38,093 bases of DNA from a virus, in the IMG/VR virus record IMGVR_UViG_3300047299_000054, positions 1-38,093 of that record, one strand, 5' to 3'. The stretch's first letter is position 1. Each line of letters opens with the position of its first letter. Position numbers and translations under genes: made by a program. The notes beneath the pieces were generated by a model. It saw only the letters and a program-made list of their open reading frames with translations. It had not been told where the DNA came from and made no database searches. Below are positions 32,108-38,093 of the stretch, one piece after another.

Positions 32108-35100
32108 TTATGCTATTATTTTAGTAACGACATAACACATATAGTTATAGCCATATCTCTTGTTATATATTAATCTAAATCCTAGGCGGTCTGTGACAAA
32201 CGGTTCAATTTGAAAATTGCTCTGTTTAGTAAAGACTGTTAAATCAATTTGACCTGGGTTGTCAATGTTTAAAAACTCAGAAGATTGCTGTTTAGTTTCT
32301 TTGGTGTAAACGTCAATCTGATTTATAATAAATCTTGGAACAACATTCCAATCAACATATTGTTTTAAATCATCCTCGGTTGTTGTTAAATCTCCATAGG
32401 AATGAGCTGCATCGACATATTTGTCAAAAATAGGTTTAATTCCCTGATCTAACAATTCTTGTAAAACTGCTTGTTTAATATAAAAATCAGCATACAACTT
32501 ATCTTCAGTTTCAAACCAAACTATAGATGTATTTGCAATTTGATTAATTCTCGTGTTATTTAATTCTTCTAAAGATTTAACGCTAATCGAATTGTATTTT
32601 GCAATCTGATATGAATCTTCAACTTTCATAATGGTTGAAGCCAAGAAACTTTTGTGTTCAATTGGATTCAAGGTACCGTACACCGATTCACGTGAATTGT
32701 TAGCGTTATACTTAGTGTAATATGTTGTTGAATATTTAGAATCAAATACGTTTATATCTTTTTTGTCTATTGCAACTTCTCCAATCTTTGGATACAACGG
32801 AGCTTTATCAGTTGAACTAGACAATTTAAGAGTAGAGTCTGGCGCGTTTGGATTTACTTTATGATAGAACATATTTTTAATAATTCCATAGTTTGTGCCA
32901 AGAAATGGAGCGTATGTGTTAAACGCTATTCCAGTTCTATTAAATTTATCGTAGATCTTTTTATTTCTTAAACTTACGACTGTATCTACCGATTTGTATT
33001 CACTATAAATATCGGTGAAGTCTACGATATCATTTACAATCGGGTTATAATATTCGTTAATTCTTCTAAGTTGTACGTAATATGCGTCATCTCTGGTTAC
33101 AACTATTTTACCAACCTCACCAGATGTAATCTTGTAAGACAGTGGCTTATCTGGGTCAACTGCATATTTTAAAACTGATGGCTTTATAACAGGAGTACCA
33201 TCATCTAAATGTAAACTAAATTCATTTATAGCATGTGTTCCATCAGATTTAATCGTAGTATACGTTACTTCAGGCGAATACTTTTCAAAAAGTTTTTTGA
33301 AATTAGGAGCCTTGATATTTTCTATCAATTCTTTTAAGCCATTATAACCACCATCTAAATATGTGTAATCAATATTTATTTGTTGAAATGAACTAATAGA
33401 AGTAACGCCAGTCCACTGTAAACCAGGACCGTATGTTGAATCCCATTCTACAGGATAGCCAGCAACTGAAATACTAGAATCTCCATGAACTCCTAATACT
33501 TTTAATGCTTTTTTGTCATATTGACCAGAAACCGGATTTAACCAATCAAATAATAAATATGAGTAGCTACCATTTTGTGTAATGGTCAATTGCTTCATAA
33601 ATTCCGGAGAGTTTCCATCATTATCTAAAATACCATTTATATAAACAGTTCCAGTTGACCAGTTTGCATTTCTTAAATCTAATGCACCATTAATTTTAAC
33701 ATCAATGTAATTTTGATTCAATCTTGCATGCACTAACTCATACAGAACTTTTCTAGAAAGTTCTTTAACATCATTTTCTTGAAGTTTTAAATTAATATAA
33801 ATGCAAACAAATTTAAATGCATCATTTTTAATAACTTCAATTTCAACCGTGTTTTTATTTGCATTATTTTGCAAGTTTATAACGCTTGCAAATTTATAAC
33901 CGTTAACTGAAGTGTCAAAATTAAAATCAGTTGGATTTAATCTAACAGTTTCTTTTCTAGATTTATATGTGTATTTAATACCTCTAAACGTGGTGGTTGC
34001 AAAATCATGCGTGCTTCCGCCATCAAATCTGGTATATAGTTTTCTTGTTTTATGCTTTACAAATTCTTTAGACTCTCTAACGAATAAATCATTTACGTTT
34101 AAAGTTGGGTTTCCGCTAGGTATACTAGATAAATTACCAACAAATTGTAAAATCAATCCATTTGTTAAAATTGGAGTATTCGGTAAAGTAACTACAGTTC
34201 CATCTAATTTAGTGATCGTATTACCAGAAATCAGAGATGATGGAATAGGATTAGTAAAATAAATAAGAGTGTTATCATATCCTGGCGTATTATCAACCAC
34301 AATGGCTTTAATAGCAGATATGTCCGAATACATACCGTCCCACACGAAAAACTTATCAAAATAGTTTTCTGTCGTACTCTTTAAATTAGCAGCGGTTAAA
34401 TTTCCTTGGTTTTCATAATCAATATACCCGTTTAAAGTATGTGTATTTTCCGGAAAAGCTCTAAACACCGAAGGAATTCCATTAATATGAAAGTGTTCCA
34501 TGTTATATTCTAATGGATCTCTTCCTCTACCATCTTGTAAAACCGGAGACATGTTATCAGAGCCAAAGGCTTCATTAACATTTAATGTGTAAGGTTTCAT
34601 TCTTGCATTAAAAGAATCTTTAATTGCAAATTTATTAATGTGAGGTACTAACCTACTATAAAGAGCTGTTTCTTTTAATTCGTTTTCAGCTAATCTATCG
34701 TATTCTGAGTTAATTTTAAGGTCTTTAATAACTAAATCTGCATCTTCATTTAAGTTAGTGATGCTAGCTCTTTTATTAACAATCTCTGACTCTAACACTG
34801 GGAAGAGAGTTGGATAATATTCTTCAGAAATTTCATAGAATCTAGATCCGCATGCTTCAGCGTATTTTGCATAATACGGTATACCACTAATAAAGTTTTC
34901 AAACGCTAATTCATTTAATTCTGAATTTGAAGTGTTATAAAAATCAAAATCAAAATCCTTTAATGAGTATGCACTAAATTTACCATATTGCACTAAATAA
35001 TCTTTAAAAATATTTACAGTTTTAGAATTAGGAATGTTTAATGGTTTTTCTAAAACAATACGATAAACTGAATTATCGTAAGGTTCTTCTAGAATCTGCT

Positions 35101-36865
35101 TTATCTTAACAAATTCTTTTGATGTATTGCTTTGTAAATATTTACCGACCAGGTCGATTCCGTTTTTAAGTTCAGTTTTCTTAACAATTAAAACTTCGTT
35201 CTTATTTCCTCCACCGGTAGATGTCCAAATAGACCACTCTGTAAAATCGGTATTTACGCCAGCCGGAACCAATGAATTATCTAATCCAACGTTATTATGA
35301 ATGGCTATGTTAAATTGAACAAAATCTGAAATATTATTAGTTAAAACGCCAAAGGCGGTTAATTTCCTAGTGTTACCGTATGCGTAATCTTCAATAATAA
35401 CTCTTTCACCAATGGATTTTGCAGTGTAAGGTATGTCTGAATGGTCAATTGCACCGGCTAAAGCTCCTGCAATATCTTGTAAATTGCCGACAGCTGAATA
35501 TAAATTGCCATTAAATTTACCCTTAGGTAATGAAATATCTGCTACAAATTCAAATTCATGTAATTTATATGAATGAGCTTTTAATTCAGACAACGGCGCT
35601 AAAAATAATTTATCTGCATTATGTGGTGCAACGCTGATTGTAAAATCAATTACGTCCTTTATGTTAACCGTAAATTCTTCTAATGTAATTGAACCTTCTT
35701 TAACCTTTTCTGTAAAAATAGATGCTTTGAATTTATTCAAAGATACCGGTAATTCAGACGTATTATCGAAAATAGAATTATTTCTAATATGAAAGAATTG
35801 ATTATCATTGGATTTAATCCAGTTAAGTGTAGGAAGCTTTAAATCTTCTACGTTAATGAACATATCTTGGTGAGTTAAACCGCCCGAAAGATCATAGGAT
35901 GTGATGATAGTGTCTTTTTCAATCTTAATCAATTCAGCATTATCATTGTTAACAATATCATGCACCCCAAATTGGCCTTCTTCGATTGCATCTACATAAA
36001 GTCCAAAATATCTATAAATTTTATAATTATCTGCAGACTTATCATCGAATAAAAATTCTAAATTAATTAAATTAGCAGACGCAACCTGGTTTCTTTTAAA
36101 ACCATCGGTGATTAACGTATTGTTTAAAATTTCAATTTTATCTTTAAATAAATCAGGATTAATAAATTCTTTTTTGCTAACAAATCCACCTTTTATAACG
36201 TCGATCCCGTTGTATATTGTTCCTTGATCACTTGCGTAGTTTTGGAAAATAGATGCTTTTGGAAAATTATCATCATTTACATGAGATCTTAAATATTTTC
36301 CAAGATTAGAATCTTTAGTTAAATCAAACGTTTTAATTAGAGTTGCTGAATTTAATAATTCCAACACTCTAGAATTTTGACCAGCATTTGAAGAATCATA
36401 AGACTTTTTATAATCAGTTTCTTTAACTCTATAAATTACAAAATAAGAAGGAATATTCTTTTCTAACCAAATCGGAGCAAAGAACTTGTATTGCTCATCA
36501 TACATTTTAGTAGAATTAAATGAAGCCCCGTAATGATATTGATCTTCAAATTGCAAAGAATAATCTCCATACACTGAAATATCTGAACTTTTTCTAGCAA
36601 CATCAAATGTTATGTCACTTGATAATTGACCAAAAAATCTGGCAACATCATGTGAATACGCACCGTTTGCGTTGATTGGAAATTTCTTATAATTAGACGT
36701 AGAAAGTGTATTGTTTGCTGGAATAGCATCCATAAACAATGAACCCTGTGAATCAACCACTAATTTAATATTAGTGCTTAATTTTGGGTTGGTTCTTAAT
36801 AAACCAAATGAAATGTCATCAATTTTGTTTTCGACTAAATCGAAATTGGGTGTTAATAAGCTCAT
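32108..36865 (-). CDS. Very large virion structural protein, 1585 aa
   Basis: The largest gene here. It starts MSLLTPNFDLVENKIDDISF and has a notable FFAPIWLEKNIPSYFVIYRV block (about 134-153), then many beta-rich stretches with aromatic residues and regular Asn/Asp/Lys loops. No catalytic, membrane or signal motif is visible. It sits directly before the two fibre genes, in the place of a large baseplate wedge or fibre-attachment protein; I cannot align it with T4 gp7, gp10 or gp34. A GATATATAAAT element lies 25 bases upstream, and a GAAGGA sequence before the ATG may be a weak ribosome-binding site. Confidence 0.7.
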   Translation of the reverse strand: MSLLTPNFDLVENKIDDISFGLLRTNPKLSTNIKLVVDSQGSLFMDAIPANNTLSTSNYKKFPINANGAYSHDVARFFGQLSSDITFDVARKSSDISVYGDYSLQFEDQYHYGASFNSTKMYDEQYKFFAPIWLEKNIPSYFVIYRVKETDYKKSYDSSNAGQNSRVLELLNSATLIKTFDLTKDSNLGKYLRSHVNDDNFPKASIFQNYASDQGTIYNGIDVIKGGFVSKKEFINPDLFKDKIEILNNTLITDGFKRNQVASANLINLEFLFDDKSADNYKIYRYFGLYVDAIEEGQFGVHDIVNNDNAELIKIEKDTIITSYDLSGGLTHQDMFINVEDLKLPTLNWIKSNDNQFFHIRNNSIFDNTSELPVSLNKFKASIFTEKVKEGSITLEEFTVNIKDVIDFTISVAPHNADKLFLAPLSELKAHSYKLHEFEFVADISLPKGKFNGNLYSAVGNLQDIAGALAGAIDHSDIPYTAKSIGERVIIEDYAYGNTRKLTAFGVLTNNISDFVQFNIAIHNNVGLDNSLVPAGVNTDFTEWSIWTSTGGGNKNEVLIVKKTELKNGIDLVGKYLQSNTSKEFVKIKQILEEPYDNSVYRIVLEKPLNIPNSKTVNIFKDYLVQYGKFSAYSLKDFDFDFYNTSNSELNELAFENFISGIPYYAKYAEACGSRFYEISEEYYPTLFPVLESEIVNKRASITNLNEDADLVIKDLKINSEYDRLAENELKETALYSRLVPHINKFAIKDSFNARMKPYTLNVNEAFGSDNMSPVLQDGRGRDPLEYNMEHFHINGIPSVFRAFPENTHTLNGYIDYENQGNLTAANLKSTTENYFDKFFVWDGMYSDISAIKAIVVDNTPGYDNTLIYFTNPIPSSLISGNTITKLDGTVVTLPNTPILTNGLILQFVGNLSSIPSGNPTLNVNDLFVRESKEFVKHKTRKLYTRFDGGSTHDFATTTFRGIKYTYKSRKETVRLNPTDFNFDTSVNGYKFASVINLQNNANKNTVEIEVIKNDAFKFVCIYINLKLQENDVKELSRKVLYELVHARLNQNYIDVKINGALDLRNANWSTGTVYINGILDNDGNSPEFMKQLTITQNGSYSYLLFDWLNPVSGQYDKKALKVLGVHGDSSISVAGYPVEWDSTYGPGLQWTGVTSISSFQQINIDYTYLDGGYNGLKELIENIKAPNFKKLFEKYSPEVTYTTIKSDGTHAINEFSLHLDDGTPVIKPSVLKYAVDPDKPLSYKITSGEVGKIVVTRDDAYYVQLRRINEYYNPIVNDIVDFTDIYSEYKSVDTVVSLRNKKIYDKFNRTGIAFNTYAPFLGTNYGIIKNMFYHKVNPNAPDSTLKLSSSTDKAPLYPKIGEVAIDKKDINVFDSKYSTTYYTKYNANNSRESVYGTLNPIEHKSFLASTIMKVEDSYQIAKYNSISVKSLEELNNTRINQIANTSIVWFETEDKLYADFYIKQAVLQELLDQGIKPIFDKYVDAAHSYGDLTTTEDDLKQYVDWNVVPRFIINQIDVYTKETKQQSSEFLNIDNPGQIDLTVFTKQSNFQIEPFVTDRLGFRLIYNKRYGYNYMCYVVTKIIA

Positions 36866-36890
36866 TAAACGTTTCCTTCTATTTGTTGTT

Positions 36891-36901
36891 ATTTATATAT
36901 C
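36891..36901 (-). promoter_or_regulatory. Candidate phage late-type promoter element
   Basis: GATATATAAATA on the minus strand, containing TATAAATA (the T4 late-promoter consensus), 25 bases before the ATG of the 1585-aa structural gene. The spacing suits a late promoter with a short leader. No -35-like element is required for T4-type late promoters. Confidence 0.5.
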
Positions 36902-36920
36902 ACAAATAGTAAGGAACATC

Positions 36921-38093
36921 TTACAAGTATCTCAATGATGAAATATCACCAGGGGTAGAGAAATCATTACTATCTACAAACATGTGACCACCTCCACCAC
37001 CGCCACCGCCGGTGTTAAAGTTTGTAATCATGTCATTTGTGATATTAGTAGCAGATGAACCTTCTTGTTTGTATTTAGCGTATACTTCAACGTCAAACGT
37101 AAATTTATCGCCTCCGTTTTCTAATATATCTAAACCTATTTTCTTAGAATATGTGATATTAGTTAATGTATTGCTAACAATTCCACCAATTCTACCAGTA
37201 TTATTTGCAGTGTTGCCTGCTACTGAAGTAGTATCTGCAACTCCATAATAGTCAGTCATACGATATTGGAAAATTAAATCAATTGAAATTGAATTCGTAG
37301 CACCTTGTTTAATTTTCTTAACACCTGCTTTATTATCAGCGTCTACGATTAAGCTTGTTTTTTCAAGAGGAGCTAAATATAAGTAAGCACCACAAGAATG
37401 ACCACCTAATAAATACTGATCATTTGCGTCAAACGTAGTTTTTAAAGTTCTATTAACAACAACATTAGCGTTATTAGTCCATGTTGTAAATTTATATGGA
37501 TTTTGGAAATCACCTTCTGCCATGTTTGCTCTTCTCGGAGCATTCTTTGACATTGAAACTAAACCATTTGCCTGAATTGCTAACGGATTAATAATACCAT
37601 TATTTAAAATAGGATGATCTTTGTGTAAGAAGATTCCATTATCATAATCATTCTTTGTAATTGGATTTGAAGCGCCCGCTAATTCAACAACGGTTGCCAT
37701 TGGAGTAGTTGCGTTGTACCATCCAGTCCAAATAAAAGAACTTGAATCGTTATAATATGTGTAAGCATTACCTGCGCTAAAAGAAGCGCTGTGGTAATCT
37801 CTATATCTTGTGGTTGGGTTTAAAGAAACACCTTGGAAATCGTATGAAATACCATATTCAAAATCATCAACACCAGTCGTTACGTTAAGATCAGGCGCAG
37901 TTACTGAATAAAGATCAGCATCATTTGCAAGATTACGGAATCTGGAATAAATGAATTGACCTCTAAGTTGTCCAGATTGGTATGGAATAGTGTTATAGTA
38001 CGTACCTGAATTAACTGTGTTTTGATCTAAGTTTTGGTATACTACTGGAACCAAATCATATTTACCTTCTGTTGTGTAATATGTGTCAGCTGC
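36921..38093 (-). CDS. Virion structural protein, C-terminal part (start outside window)
   Basis: The frame is open to the window edge, so the start lies beyond 38093; a TTG at 38054 is only an internal codon. The 390 visible residues are rich in Asn, Thr, Tyr and Gly with repeated beta segments (GVDDFEYGISYDFQGVSL) and end in a run of eight glycines followed by HMFVDSNDFSTPG. The stretch ISIDLIFQYRMTDYYG...KIGLDI may be a C-terminal beta-sandwich. A tail, baseplate or decoration protein is likely from context; no family recognised. Confidence 0.6.
   Translation of the reverse strand, partial: AADTYYTTEGKYDLVPVVYQNLDQNTVNSGTYYNTIPYQSGQLRGQFIYSRFRNLANDADLYSVTAPDLNVTTGVDDFEYGISYDFQGVSLNPTTRYRDYHSASFSAGNAYTYYNDSSSFIWTGWYNATTPMATVVELAGASNPITKNDYDNGIFLHKDHPILNNGIINPLAIQANGLVSMSKNAPRRANMAEGDFQNPYKFTTWTNNANVVVNRTLKTTFDANDQYLLGGHSCGAYLYLAPLEKTSLIVDADNKAGVKKIKQGATNSISIDLIFQYRMTDYYGVADTTSVAGNTANNTGRIGGIVSNTLTNITYSKKIGLDILENGGDKFTFDVEVYAKYKQEGSSATNITNDMITNFNTGGGGGGGGHMFVDSNDFSTPGDISSLRYL

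Noticed and set aside
36960-37020. Eight-glycine run as a possible sequencing or assembly error
   Set aside because: The frame continues correctly on both sides and glycine runs are common near the ends of virion proteins.
1-38093. tRNA genes, rRNA genes, insertion sequences, integrase or attachment sites
   Set aside because: No cloverleaf-like intergenic sequence, transposase, integrase or flanking duplication was seen; gaps are all under about 180 bases.

Overview
This window is a stretch of a large, AT-rich, T4-like (myovirus-type) bacteriophage genome. Replication and recombination genes resemble T4 NrdA/NrdB, gp43, gp32, gp61 primase, UvsW, UvsY and alpha-glucosyltransferase. Every gene but one lies on the minus strand, packed with TAATG or ATGA overlaps. 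The host is probably a member of the Bacteroidota: start codons mostly lack Shine-Dalgarno sequences and have A-rich leaders, and one lysis-region-type gene resembles a family common in Bacteroidota phages. The host call is inference.

Layout, in transcription order (high to low coordinates). 38.1-24.3 kb: virion genes, comprising the C-terminal part of a structural protein, a 1585-aa structural protein, two paralogous collagen-like/tail-collar fibre proteins, a membrane-anchored coiled-coil (spanin-like) protein, a 684-aa virion-type protein and a tail-tube-like protein. 24.2-17.9 kb: a short glycine-zipper protein with a capsid-targeting-like start, a RuvC-like nuclease, gp32-like SSB, a GIY-YIG homing endonuclease, primase, UvsY and UvsW. 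17.9-7.2 kb: an island of seven proteins, many carrying T4-like capsid-targeting motifs (KTYxEFIxEx type) and repeated (I/L/V)-x-E-(A/G/S) linkers like sites of the T4 gp21 prohead protease. They include two modular proteins (730 and 873 aa), two ligase-like proteins (one fused to an NMN-adenylyltransferase-like domain) and a possible PD-(D/E)XK-like protein. 7.2-7.0 kb: a tiny, very basic plus-strand gene with a bidirectional terminator. 6.9-0 kb: small genes, a UDG-like protein, alpha-glucosyltransferase, dUTPase-like enzyme, HNH homing endonuclease, the N-terminal part of a split family B DNA polymerase, then nrdB and nrdA.

Most notable are: (1) the possible capsid-cargo island with polyprotein-like modular genes; (2) two unrelated homing endonucleases preceded by an identical 16-nt promoter-like motif embedded in a hairpin next to the start codon, as in the T4 I-TevI control scheme; and (3) a DNA polymerase ending between motifs A and B, with its C-terminal half not in the window. 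All family calls come from reading motifs by eye; no database search was run.
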